Shown: positions 38,206-51,700 of the stretch, piece after piece | How the letters are laid out: each line of letters opens with the position of its first letter | How positions within the stretch are numbered: the first letter of the stretch is position 1 | Assembly (NCBI RefSeq): GCF_051401765.1 | Contig: NW_027480595.1 | Location: 558,001 to 622,000 of the forward strand | DNA length: 64,000 bases | Direction: 5' to 3' | Origin: Calliopsis andreniformis | Lineage: Eukaryota > Arthropoda > Insecta > Hymenoptera > Andrenidae | Program-made: the position numbers and the translations under genes | The notes under the pieces: generated by a model | The model's database searches: none | What the model saw: the letters and a program-made list of their open reading frames with translations, nothing else | What the model was told of the DNA's origin: nothing

Positions 38206-41200
38206 TGAGATTTGATTATTGAATATTTTGGAACGAGTATTCAACCATGAGAATTCAGTATATTCTATTGAGTATTGAGAATTGAGGATTGATGGTTGAG
38301 TATTGAGGATTGATGTATGAGGGTTGTGTGTTGAATATTGAGGATTGAGGATTGAGGATTGAAGGTTGAATATTGATGAATGAAGATTGAGGATTGAGGA
38401 TTGAAGGTCGTGGTTTGAGGACGAGGGCTGAGGGTTGAGTATTGATACTTGAGGCCTGAGGATTGAGGATTGAGGATTGCGAATTGAGGATTGAGGATTT
38501 AAGATTGAGGATTGGGTATTGAGGATTGAAGAATGAGGGTTGAGGATTGAGGGCAGAGGATTGAGGATTGAAGATTGACGATTGAGGATTGAGGATTGAG
38601 GATTGAGGATTGAGGATTGAGGATTGAGGGTTGAAGATTGAGTATTGAGGATTGAAGATTGAGGATTGAGGATTGAGGATTGAGGATTGAGGATTGAAGA
38701 TTGAGTACTGAGGATTGAAGATTAAGAGTGAGTATTGAGGGTTGAGGACTGAGGATTGAGGATTGAGGATTGAAGGTTCAGTATTGAGGATTGAAGATTG
38801 AGAATTGAGGATTGAGCATTGAAGATTGAGTATTGAGGATTGAAGGTTGAGGATTGTGGATTGAGGATTGAGGATTGAGCATTGAATATTGAGGATTGGG
38901 GACTGAGCGTTGAGGGTTGAATGATGAGAATTGATGTCTGTGGATGGAGATTTGAAGATTGCAGATTGAGTATTGAGTATTGAAAACTGTGAATTGATGA
39001 TATTCTATTGAGGATTGAGGATTGACATCTGATTGCTGAGGACTGAGTGCTGAAGCTTGAGGATTCAGGATTGAGGATTCAGGATTGAGGTTTGAGGACT
39101 GAGGATTGAGGATTGAGGATTGAGGATTGAGGATTGTGGATTGAGGATTGAAGACTGAGGATCGGGTATTGAGGATTGAAGAATGATGATTGAGGATTGA
39201 GGATTGAGGATTGAGGATTGAAGGTTGAATATTGATGAATGAAGATTGAGGATTGAGGATTGAAGGTCGTGGATTGAGGACGAGGACTGAGGGTCGAGTA
39301 TTGATACTTGAGGCCTGAGGATGGAGGATTGAGGATTGCGAATTGAGGATTGAGGATTTAAGATTGAGGATTGGGTATTGAGGATTGAAGAATGAGGATT
39401 GAGGATTGAGGACAGAGGATTGAGGATTGAGGACTGAGGATTGGGGATTGAGGATTGAGGATTGAGGATTGAAGATTGAGTATTGAGGATTGAAGATTGA
39501 GGATTGAGGATTGAGGATTGAGGATTGAGGATTGAAGATTGAGGATTGGGGACTGAGTGTTGAGGGTTGAGTGATGAGAATTGATGTTTGTGGATAGAGA
39601 TTTGAAGATTGCAGGTTGAGTATTGAGTATTGAAAACTGTGAAATCATGATATTCTATTGAGGATTGAGGATGGACCACTGATTGTTGAGGACTGAGGGC
39701 TGAAGGTTGAGGATTCAGGATTGACGATTCAGGATTGAGGTTTGAGGACTGAGGATTGAGGATTGAGGATTGAGGATTGAGGATTGAGGATTGAGGATTG
39801 AAGACTGAGGATCGGGTATTGAGGATTGAACATTGAGGATTGAGAATTGAGGATTGAGGATTGAGGATTGAGGATTGAAGGTTGAATATTGATGAATGAA
39901 GATTGAGGATTGAGGATTGAAGGTCGTGGATTGAGGACGAGGACTGAGGGTTGAGTATCGATACTTGAGGCCTGAGGATTGAGGATTGAGTATTGCGAAT
40001 TGGGGATGAGGTTTGGGGATTGAAGATTGAGGATTGAGGATTGAGGATTGAGGATTGAGGATTGAGGATTGAGGACTGAGGATTGAAGATTGAGGATTGA
40101 GGATTGAGGATTGAGGATTGCGGGTTGTGGATTGAGTACGAGGACTGAGGGTTGAATATTTATGTTTGAGGTCTGAGGATTGAGGACTGAGGATTGAGAA
40201 TTGAGGATTGAGGATTGAGGATTGAAGATTGAGGATTGAAGATTGAGGATTGGGTATTGAGGATTGAGGCTTGAATATTGAGGATTGGGGACTGAGTGTT
40301 GAGGGTTGAGTGATGAGGATTGATGTTTGTGGATAGAGATTTGAAGATTGCAGGTTGAGTATTGAGTATTGAAAACTGTGAAATCATGATATTCTGTTGA
40401 GGATTCAGGATGGACCACTGATTGTTGAGGACTGAGGGCTGAAGATTGAGGATTCAGGATTGAGGATTCAGGATTGAGGTCTGAGGACTGAGGATTGAGG
40501 ATTGAGGATTGAGGATTGAGGATTGAGGATTGAGGATTGAGGATTGAAGACTGAGGATTGGGTATTGAGGTTTGAACATTGAGGATTGAGGATTGAGGGT
40601 TGAGGATTGAGGATTGAGGATTGAGGATGAGGGCTGAGGGTTGAGGATTGAGGTTTGAGGACTAAGGACAGAGGATTGAGGGTTGAGAATTGAGGATTGA
40701 GCATTGAGGATTGAAGATTGAGGATTTGGTATCGAGGATCGAAGAATGAGGATTGAGGATTGAGGATTGAGGATTGAGGATTAAGGATTGAATATTGAGT
40801 ATTGAGGATTGAAGATTGACTATTGAGGATTGCGAATTGAGGATTGAGGATTGAGGATTGAGGATTCAAGATTGAGTATTGAGGATTGAATGTTGAGGAT
40901 TGTGGATTGAGGATTGAGGATTGAGGCTTGAATATTGAGGATTGGGGACTGAGTGTTAAGGGTTGAGTGTTGTGAATTGATGTTTGTGGATAGAGATTTG
41001 AAGATTGCAGGTTGAGTATTGAGTATTGAAAACTGTGAGTTCATGATATTGTATTGAGGATTGAGGATTGACCACCGATTGTTGAGGACTGAGGGCTGAA
41101 GAATGAGGATTCAGGATTGAGGATTCAGGATTGAGGTTTGAGGACTGAGGATTGAGGGTTGAGGATCGAGGATTGAGGATTCACGCTTGAGGATTGAGGA

Positions 41201-42610
41201 TTGAGGATGGAGGATTGAAGAGAGAGGACTGAGTGTTGAGGATTGAGTGTTGAGGATTGATGTTTGAGGATTGAGATTTGATTATTGAATATTTTGGAAT
41301 GAGTATTCAACCATGAGAATTCAGTATATTCTACTGAGTATTGAGAACTGAGGATTGATGGTTGAGTATTGAGGATTGATGTATGAGGGTTGTGTGTTGA
41401 ATATTGAGCATTGAGGATTGAGGATTGAGGATTGAGAATTGAGGATTGAAGGTTGAATATTGATGAATGAAGATTGAGGATTGAGGATTGAAGGTCGTGG
41501 ATTGAGGACGAGGACTGAGGGTTGAGTATTGATACTTGAGGCCTGAGGATTGAGGATTGAGGATTGCGAATTGAGGATTGAGGATTTAAGATTGAGGATT
41601 GGGTATTGAGGATTGAAGAATGAGGATTGAGGATTGAGGGCAGAGGATTGAGGATTGAAGATTGACGATTGAGGATTGAGGATTGAGGATTGAGTATTGA
41701 GGATTGAGGATTGAGGATTGAGGATTGAAGATTGAATATTGAGGATTGAAGATTGAGGATTGAGGATTGAGGATTGAGGATTGAGGATTGAAGATTGAGT
41801 ACTGAGGATTGAAGATAAAGAGTGAGTATTGAGGGTTGAGGACTGAGGATTGAGGATTGAGGATTGAAGGTTCAGTATTGAGGATTGAAGATTGAGAATT
41901 GAGGATTGAGCATTGAAGATTGAGTATTGAGGATTGAAGGTTGAGGATTGTGGATTGAGGATTGAGGATTGAGCATTGAATATTGAGGATTGGGGACTGA
42001 GTGTTGAGGGTTGAATGATGAGAATTGATGTTTGTGGATGGAGATTTGAAGATTGCAGATTGAGTATTGAGTATTGAAAACTGTGAATTGATGATATTCT
42101 ATTGAGGATTGAGGATTGACATCTGATTGCTGAGGACTGAGTGCTGAAGCTTGAGGATTCAGGATTGAGGATTCAGCATTGAGGTTTGAGGAGAGAGGAC
42201 TGAGGATTGAGGATTGAGGATTGAGAATTGAGGATTGAGGATTGAGGATTGAAGGTTGAATATTGATGCATGAGGATTGAGGATTGAGGATTGAGGGTTG
42301 TGGATTGAGAACGAGGACTGGGGGTTGAATATTTATGATTGAGGTCTGAGGATTGAGGATTGAGGATTGAGAATTGAGGATTGAGGATTGAGGATTGAAG
42401 ATTGAGGATTGGGTATTGAGGATTGAGGTTTGAGGACTAAGGACAGAGGATTGAGGGTTGAGAATTGAGGATTGAGCATTGAGGATTGAAGATTGAGGAT
42501 TTGGTATTGAGGATCGAAGAATGAGGATTGAGGATTGAGGATTGAGGATTGAGGATTGAATATTGAGTATTGAGGATTGAAGATTGACTATTGAGGATTG
42601 CGAATTGAGG
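38206..42610. repeat. B-A3-A1-A1-A2-B-A3 segment, right copy of the 12.8-kb offset repeat
   Basis: The segment begins with a B block truncated on its left (about 38206-38270). It continues with A3 (38933-39010), A1 (39583-39660), A1 (40322-40399), A2 (40979-41056), B (41259-41336) and A3 (42027-42104). The series matches 25.4-29.3 kb at offsets of 12,804-12,819 bases. It shares the rare string GAGGACGAGGGCTGAGG and the GACTGAGCGTTGAGG form before A3 with the 4696-base units. Matching breaks near 42.6 kb, where the left copy has an A1 block and this one has A2. Confidence 0.85.
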
Positions 42611-45137
42611 ATTGAGGATTGAGGATTGAGGATTCAAGATTGAGTATTGAGGATTGAGTGTTGAGGATTGTGGATTGAGGATTGAGGCTTGAATATTGAG
42701 GACTGGGGACTGAGTGTTGAAGGTTGAGTGTTGTGAATTGATGTTTGTGGATAGAGATTTGAAGATTGCAGGTTGAGTATTGAGTATTGAAAACTGTGAG
42801 TTCATGATATTGTATTGAGGATTGAGGATTGACCACCGATTGTTGAGGACTGAGGGCTGAAGATTGAGGATTCAGGATTGAGGATTCAGGATTGAGGTTT
42901 GAGGACTGAGGATTGAGGGTTGAGGATCGAGGATTGAGCATTCACGCTTGAGGATTGAGGATTGAGGATGGAGGATTGAAGAGAGAGGACTGAGTGTTGA
43001 GGATTGAGTGTTGAGGATTGATGTTTGAGGATTGAGATTTGATTATTGAATATTTTGGAACGAGTATTCAACCATGAGAATTCAGTATATTCTATTGAGT
43101 ATTGAGAATTGAGGATTGATGGTTGAGTATTGAGGATTGATGTATGAGGGTTGTGTGTTGAATATTGAGGATTGAGGATTGAGGATTGAAGGTTGAATAT
43201 TGATGAATGAAGATTGAGGATTGAGGATTGAAGGTCGTGGATTGAGGACGAGGACTGAGGGTTGAGTATTGATACTTGAGGCCTGAGGATTGAGGATTGA
43301 GGATTGCGAATTGAGGATTGAGGATTTAAGATTGAGGATTGGGTATTGAGGATTGAAGAATGAGGATTGAGGATTGAGGACAGAGGATTGAGGATTGAGG
43401 ATTGAGGATTGAGGATTGAGGATTGAGGATTGAAGATTGAGTATTGAGGATTGAAGATTGAGGATTGAGGATTGAGGATTGAGGATTGAGGATTGAAGAT
43501 TGAGTACTGAGGATTGAAGATAAAGAGTGAGTATTGAGGGTTGAGGACTGAGGATTGAGGATTGAGGATTGAAGGTTCAGTATTGAGGATTGAAGATTGA
43601 GAATTGAGGATTGAGCATTGAAGATTGAGTATTGAGGATTGAAGGTTGAGGATTGAGGATTGAAGATTGAGTACTGAGGATTGAAGATTAAGAGTGAGGA
43701 TTGAGGATTGAGGACTGAGGATTGAGGATTGAGGATTGAAGGTTCAGTATTGAGGATTGAAGATTGAGAATTGAGGATTGAGGGTTGAACATTGAGGACT
43801 GAGTGTTGAGGGTTGAGTGATGAGAATTGATGTTTGTGGATAGAGATTTGAAGATTGCAGATTGAGTATTGAGTATTGAAAACTGTGAATTGAGTATATT
43901 CTATTGAGGATTGAGGATTGACAACAGATTGTTGAGGACTGAGGGCTGAAGATTGAGGGTTCCGGATTGAGGATTCAGAATTGAAATTTGAGGACTGAGC
44001 ATTGAGGATTGAAGATTGAGTATTGAGGATTGAAGATTGAGGATTGAGGATTGAGGATTGAGGATTGAGGATGAGGGCTGAGGGTTGAAGATTGAGGTTT
44101 GCGGACTGAGGACTGAGGATTGAGGATTGAGAATTGAGGATGAGGATTGAACATTGAGTACTGAGTGTTGAGAGTTGAGTGATGAGAATTTATGTTTCTG
44201 GATAGAGATTTGAATATTGCAGATTGAGTATTGAGTATTGAAAACTGTGAGTTCAGGATATTCTATTGAGGATTGAGGATTGACAACTGAATCTTGAGGA
44301 CTGTGGGCTGAAGATTGAGGATTCAGGATTGATGATTCAGAATTGAGGTTTGAGGACTGAGAATTGAGGATTGAAGATTGAGTATTCAGGATTGAAGATT
44401 GAGGATTGAGGATTGAGGATTGAGGATTGAGGATGAGGGCTGAGTGTTGAGGATTGAGGTTTGAGGACTAAGGACGGAGGATTGAGGATTGAGAATTGAG
44501 GATTGAGGATTGGGGCTTGAATATTGAGGATTGGGGACTGAGTGTTGAGGGTTGAGTGATGAGAATTGATGTTTGTGGATAGAGATCTGAAGATTGCAGG
44601 TTGAGTATTGAGTATTGAAAACTGTGAATTCATGATATTCTATTGAGGATAGAGGATTGACCACTGATTGTTGAGGACTGAGGGCTGAAGATTGAGGATT
44701 CAGGATTGAGGATTCAGGATTGAGGTTTGAGGACTGAGGGTTGAGGATTGAGGATTGAGGATTGAGGATTGAGGATTGAGGATTGAAGACTGAGGATCGG
44801 GTATTGAGGATTGAACATTGAGGATTGAGGATTGAGGATTGAGGATTGAGGATTGAGGATTGAAGGTTGAATATTGATGAATGAAGATTGAGGATAGAGG
44901 ATTGAAGGTCGTGGATTGAGGACGAGGACTGAGGGTCGAGTATTGATACTTGAGGCCTGAGCATTGAGGATTGAGGATTGCGAATTGAGGATTGAGGATT
45001 TAAGATTGAGGATTGGGTATTGAGGATTGAAGAATGAGGATTGAGGATTGAGGACAGAGGATTGAGGATTGAGGATTGAGGATTGAGGATTGAGGATTGA
45101 GGATTGAAGATTGAGTATTGAGGATTGAAGATTGAGG
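42611..45137 (+). repeat. 2527-base tandem unit, copy 1 (A2-B-A5-A6-A7)
   Basis: Blocks A2 (42740-42817), B (43020-43097), A5 (43829-43906), A6 (44191-44268) and A7 (44568-44645) each recur exactly 2527 bases downstream. The unit is 361 heptamers long, a whole number. The junction lies in plain heptamer just before the string GATTCAAGATTGAG, near 45.13 kb. The unit combines a block order seen elsewhere only in separate pieces: A2-B from the A1/A2 arrays and A5-A6-A7 from the 9.2-10.0 kb type. Confidence 0.92.
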
Positions 45138-47664
45138 ATTGAGGATTGAGGATTGAGGATTCAAGATTGAGTATTGAGGATTGAGTGTTGAGGATTGTGG
45201 ATTGAGGATTGAGGCTTGAATATTGAGGATTGGGGACTGAGTGTTGAAGGTTGAGTGTTGTGAATTGATGTTTGTGGATAGAGATTTGAAGATTGCAGGT
45301 TGAGTATTGAGTATTGAAAACTGTGAGTTCATGATATTGTATTGAGGATTGAGGATTGACCACCGATTGTTGAGGACTGAGGGCTGAAGATTGAGGATTC
45401 AGGATTGAGGATTCAGGATTGAGGTTTGAGGACTGAGGATTGAGGGTTGAGGATCGAGGATTGAGCATTCACGCTTGAGGATTGAGGATTGAGGATGGAG
45501 GATTGAAGAGAGAGGACTGAGTGTTGAGGATTGAGTGTTGAGGATTGATGTTTGAGGATTGAGATTTGATTATTGAATATTTTGGAACGAGTATTCAACC
45601 ATGAGAATTCAGTATATTCTATTGAGTATTGAGAATTGAGGATTGATGGTTGAGTATTGAGGATTGATGTATGAGGGTTGTGTGTTGAATATTGAGGATT
45701 GAGGATTGAGGATTGAAGGTTGAATATTGATGAATGAAGATTGAGGATTGAGGATTGAAGGTCGTGGATTGAGGACGAGGACTGAGGGTTGAGTATTGAT
45801 ACTTGAGGCCTGAGGATTGAGGATTGAGGATTGCGAATTGAGGATTGAGGATTTAAGATTGAGGATTGGGTATTGAGGATTGAAGAATGAGGATTGAGGA
45901 TTGAGGACAGAGGATTGAGGATTGAGGATTGAGGATTGAGGATTGAGGATTGAGGATTGAAGATTGAGTATTGAGGATTGAAGATTGAGGATTGAGGATT
46001 GAGGATTGAGGATTGAGGATTGAAGATTGAGTACTGAGGATTGAAGATAAAGAGTGAGTATTGAGGGTTGAGGACTGAGGATTGAGGATTGAGGATTGAA
46101 GGTTCAGTATTGAGGATTGAAGATTGAGAATTGAGGATTGAGCATTGAAGATTGAGTATTGAGGATTGAAGGTTGAGGATTGAGGATTGAAGATTGAGTA
46201 CTGAGGATTGAAGATTAAGAGTGAGGATTGAGGATTGAGGACTGAGGATTGAGGATTGAGGATTGAAGGTTCAGTATTGAGGATTGAAGATTGAGAATTG
46301 AGGATTGAGGGTTGAACATTGAGGACTGAGTGTTGAGGGTTGAGTGATGAGAATTGATGTTTGTGGATAGAGATTTGAAGATTGCAGATTGAGTATTGAG
46401 TATTGAAAACTGTGAATTGAGTATATTCTATTGAGGATTGAGGATTGACAACAGATTGTTGAGGACTGAGGGCTGAAGATTGAGGGTTCCGGATTGAGGA
46501 TTCAGAATTGAAATTTGAGGACTGAGCATTGAGGATTGAAGATTGAGTATTGAGGATTGAAGATTGAGGATTGAGGATTGAGGATTGAGGATTGAGGATG
46601 AGGGCTGAGGGTTGAAGATTGAGGTTTGCGGACTGAGGACTGAGGATTGAGGATTGAGAATTGAGGATGAGGATTGAACATTGAGTACTGAGTGTTGAGG
46701 GTTGAGTGATGAGAATTTATGTTTCTGGATAGAGATTTGAATATTGCAGATTGAGTATTGAGTATTGAAAACTGTGAGTTCAGGATATTCTATTGAGGAT
46801 TGAGGATTGACAACTGAATCTTGAGGACTGTGGGCTGAAGATTGAGGATTCAGGATTGATGATTCAGAATTGAGGTTTGAGGACTGAGAATTGAGGATTG
46901 AAGATTGAGTATTCAGGATTGAAGATTGAGGATTGAGGATTGAGGATTGAGGATTGAGGATGAGGGCTGAGTGTTGAGGATTGAGGTTTGAGGACTAAGG
47001 ACGGAGGATTGAGGATTGAGAATTGAGGATTGAGGATTGGGGCTTGAATATTGAGGATTGGGGACTGAGTGTTGAGGGTTGAGAGATGAGAATTGATGTT
47101 TGTGGATAGAGATCTGAAGATTGCAGGTTGAGTATTGAGTATTGAAAACTGTGAATTCATGATATTCTATTGAGGATAGAGGATTGACCACTGATTGTTG
47201 AGGACTGAGGGCTGAAGATTGAGGATTCAGGATTGAGGATTCAGGATTGAGGTTTGAGGACTGAGGGTTGAGGATTGAGGATTGAGGATTGAGGATTGAG
47301 GATTGAGGATTGAAGACTGAGGATCGGGTATTGAGGATTGAACATTGAGGATTGAGGATTGAGGATTGAGGATTGAGGATTGAGGATTGAAGGTTGAATA
47401 TTGATGAATGAAGATTGAGGATAGAGGATTGAAGGTCGTGGATTGAGGACGAGGACTGAGGGTCGAGTATTGATACTTGAGGCCTGAGGATTGAGGATTG
47501 AGGATTGCGAATTGAGGATTGAGGATTTAAGATTGAGGATTGGGTATTGAGGATTGAAGAATGAGGATTGAGGATTGAGGACAGAGGATTGAGGATTGAG
47601 GATTGAGGATTGAGGATTGAGGATTGAGGATTGAAGATTGAGTATTGAGGATTGAAGATTGAGG
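45138..47664 (+). repeat. 2527-base tandem unit, copy 2 (A2-B-A5-A6-A7)
   Basis: This is the second copy, with A2 (45267-45344), B (45547-45624), A5 (46356-46433), A6 (46718-46795) and A7 (47095-47172). Differences from copy 1 are sparse: GAGAGATGAG in place of GAGTGATGAG before A7, GAGGATTGGGG in place of GAGGACTGGGG before A2, and GTTGAGGGTTGAG in place of GTTGAGAGTTGAG before A6. Confidence 0.92.
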
Positions 47665-48785
47665 ATTGAGGATTGAGGATTGAGGATTGAGGATTGAAGA
47701 TTGAGTACTGAGGATTGAAGATAAAGAGTGAGTATTGAGGGTTGAGGACTGAGGATTGAGGATTGAGGATTGAAGGTTCAGTATTGAGGATTGAAGATTG
47801 AGAATTGAGGATTGAGCATTGAAGATTGAGTATTGAGGATTGAAGGTTGAGGATTGTGGATTGAGGATTGAGGATTGAGCATTGAATATTGAGGATTGGG
47901 GACTGAGTGTTGAGGGTTGAATGATGAGAATTGATGTTTGTGGATGGAGATTTGAAGATTGCAGATTGAGTATTGAGTATTGAAAACTGTGAATTGATGA
48001 TATTCTATTGAGGATTGAGGATTGACATCTGATTGCTGAGGACTGAGTGCTGAAGCTTGAGGATTCAGGATTGAGGATTCAGGATTGAGGTTTGAGGAGA
48101 GAGGACTGAGGATTGAGGATTGAGGATTGAGAATTGAGGATTGAGGATTGAGGATTGAAGATTGAGTATTGAGGATTGAAGATTGACGATTGAGGATTGA
48201 AGATTGAGGATTGTGGATTGAGGATTGAGGATTGAGGATTGAAGATTGAGTATTGAGGATTGATGATTGAGGATTGAGGATTGAGGATTGAAGATTGAGT
48301 ACTGAGGATTGAAGATTAAGATTGAGGATTGAGGATTCAGGATTGAGGATTGAGGATTGAGGATTGAAGATTGAGTATTGAGGATTGAAGATTGAGGATT
48401 GAGGATTGAGGATTGAGGATTGAGGATTGAAGATTGAGTACTGAGGATTGAAGATTAAGAGTGAGGATTGAGGATTGAGGACTGAGGATTGAGGATTGAG
48501 GATTGAAGGTTCAGTATTGAGGATTGAAGATTGAGAATTGAGGATTGAGGGTTGAACATTGAGGACTGAGTGTTGAGGGTTGAGTGATGAGAATTGATGT
48601 TTGTGGATAGAGATTTGAAGATTGCAGATTGAGTATTGAGTATTGAAAACTGTGAATTGAGTATATTCTATTGAGGATTGAGGATTGACAACAGATTGTT
48701 GAGGACTGAGGGCTGAAGATTGAGGGTTCCGGATTGAGGATTCAGAATTGAAATTTGAGGACTGAGCATTGAGGATTGAAGATTG
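47665..48785. repeat. A3-A5 linking segment
   Basis: This segment carries A3 (47933-48010) and A5 (48596-48673). It matches about 8.3-9.4 kb at an offset near 39.35 kb, including the order of the surrounding A7, A6 and A7 blocks. Between A3 and A5 it has a run of heptamers with GATGATTGAGG and GATTAAGATTGAGG marks, as in the 8.8-9.0 kb region. Confidence 0.82.
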
Positions 48786-51700
48786 AGTATTGAGGATTGA
48801 AGATTGAGAATTGAGGATTGAGGATTGAGGATTGAGGATGAGGGCTGAGGGTTGAAGATTGAGGTTTGCGGACTGAGGACTGAGGATTGAGGATTGAGAA
48901 TTGAGGATGAGGATTGAACATTGAGTACTGAGTGTTGAGGGTTGAGTGATGAGAATTTATGTTTCTGGATAGAGATTTGAATATTGCAGATTGAGTATTG
49001 AGTATTGAAAACTGTGAGTTCAGGATATTCTATTGAGGATTGAGGATTGACAACTGAATCTTGAGGACTGAGGGCTGAAGATTGAGGATTCAGGATTGAT
49101 GATTCAGAATTGAGGTTTGAGGACTGAGAATTGAGGATTGAAGATTGAGTATTCAGGATTGAAGATTGAGGATTGAGGATTGAGGATTGAGGATTGAGGA
49201 TGAGGGCTGAGTGTTGAGGATTGAGGTTTGAGGACTAAGGACGGAGGATTGAGGATTGAGAATTGAGGATTGAGGATTGGGGCTTGAATATTGAGGATTG
49301 GGGACTGAGTGTTGAGGGTTGAGTGATGAGAATTGATGTTTGTGGATAGAGATCTGAAGATTGCAGGTTGAGTATTGAGTATTGAAAACTGTGAATTCAT
49401 GATATTCTATTGAGGATAGAGGATTGACCACTGATTGTTGAGGACTGAGGGCTGAAGATTGAGGATTCAGGATTGAGGATTCAGGATTGAGGTTTGAGGA
49501 CTGAGGGTTGAGGATTGAGGATTGAGGATTGAGGATTGAGGATTGAGGATTGAAGACTGAGGATCGGGTATTGAGGATTGAACATTGAGGATTGAGGATT
49601 GAGTATTGAGGATTGAGGATTGATGATTGAAGGTTGAATATTGATGAATGAAGATTGAGGATTGAGGATTGAAGGTCGTGGATTGAGGACGAGGACTGAG
49701 GGTCGAGTATTGATACTTGAGGCCTGAGGATTGAGGATTGAGGATTGCCAATTGAGGATTGAGGATTTAAGATTGAGGATTGGGTATTGAGGATTGAAGA
49801 ATAAGGATTGAGGATTGAGGACAGAGGATTGAGGATTGAGGATTGAGGATTGAGGATTGAGGATTGAGGATTGAGGATTGAAGATTGAGTATTGAGGATT
49901 GAAGATTGAGGATTGAGGATTGAGGATTGAGGGTTGCGGGTTGTGGATTGAGGACGAGGACTGAGGGTTGAATATTTATGTTTGAGGTCTGAGGATTGAG
50001 GACTGAGGATTGAGAATTGAGGATTGAGGATTGAGGATTGAAGATTGAGGATTGGGTATTGAGGACTGAGGATTGAGGATTGAGGATTGAGGATAGGGTA
50101 TTGAGGATTGAAGAATGATGATTGAGGATTGAGGATTGAGGATTGAGGATTGAATATTGAGTATTGAGGATTGAAGATCGACTATTGAGGATTGCGAATT
50201 GAGGATTGAGGGTTGGGTATTGAGGATTGAAGATTGAGTATTGAGGATTGAAGGTTGAGGATTGTGGATTGAGGATTGAGGCTTGAATATTGAGGATTGG
50301 GGACTGAGTGTTGAGGGTTGAGTGATGAGGATTGTTGTTTGTGGATAGAGATTTGAAGATTGCAGGTTGAGTATTGAGTATTGAAAACTGTGAAATCATG
50401 ATATTCTATTGAGGATTGAGGATGGACCACTGATTGTTGAGGACTGAGGGCTGAAGATTGAGGATTCAGGATTGAGGATTCAGGATTGAGGTCTGAGGAC
50501 TGAGGATTGAGGATTGAGGATTGAGGATTGAGGATTGAGGATTGAGGATTGAGGATTGAGGATTGAAGACTGAGGATTGGATATTGAGGTTTGAACATTG
50601 AGGATTGAGGATTGAGGGTTGAGGATTGAGGATTGAGGATTGAGGATGAGGGCTGAGGGTTGAGGATTGAGGTTTGAGGACTAAGGACAGAGGATTGAGG
50701 GTTGAGAATTGAGGATTGAGCATTGAGGATTGAAGATTGAGGATTTGGTATTGAGGATCGAAGAATGAGGATTGAGGATTGAGGATTGAGGATTGAGGAT
50801 TGAATATTGAGTATTGAGGATTGCGAATTGAGGATTGAGGGTTGAGGTTTGAGGATTCAAGATTGAGTATTGAGGATTGAATGTTGAGGATTGTGGATTG
50901 AGGATTGAGGATTGAGGCTTGAATATTGAGGATTGGGGACTGAGTGTTGAGGGTTGAGTGTTGTGAATTGATGTTTGTGGATAGAGATTTGAAGATTGCA
51001 GGTTGAGTATTGAGTATTGAAAACTGTAAGTTCATGATATTGTATTGAGGATTGAGGATTGACCACCGATTGTTGAGGACTGAGGGCTGAAGAATGAGGA
51101 TTCAGGATTGAGGATTCAGGATTGAGGTTTGAGGACTGAGGATTGAGGGTTGAGGATCGAGGATTGAGGATTCACGCTTGGGGATTGAGGATTGAGGATG
51201 GAGGATTGAAGAGAGAGGACTGAGTGTTGAGGATTGAGTGTTGAGGATTGATGTTTGAGGATTGAGATTTGATTATTGAATATTTTGGAATGAGTATTCA
51301 ACCATGAGAATTCAGTATATTCTACTGAGTATTGAGAACTGAGGATTGATGGTTGAGTATTGAGGATTGATGTATGAGGGTTGTGTGTTGAATATTGAGG
51401 ATTGAGGATTGAGGATTGAGGATTGAGAATTGAGGATTGAAGGTTGAATATTGATGAATGAAGATTGAGGATTGAGGATTGAAGGTCGTGGATTGAGGAC
51501 GAGGACTGAGGGTTGAGTATTGATACTTGAGGCCTGAGGATTGAGGATTGAGGATTGCGAATTGAGGATTGAGGATTTAAGATTGAGGATTGGGTATTGA
51601 GGATTGAAGAATGAGGATTGAGGATTGAGGGCAGAGGATTGAGGATTGAAGATTGACGATTGAGGATTGAGGATTGAGTATTGAGGATTGAGGATTGAGG

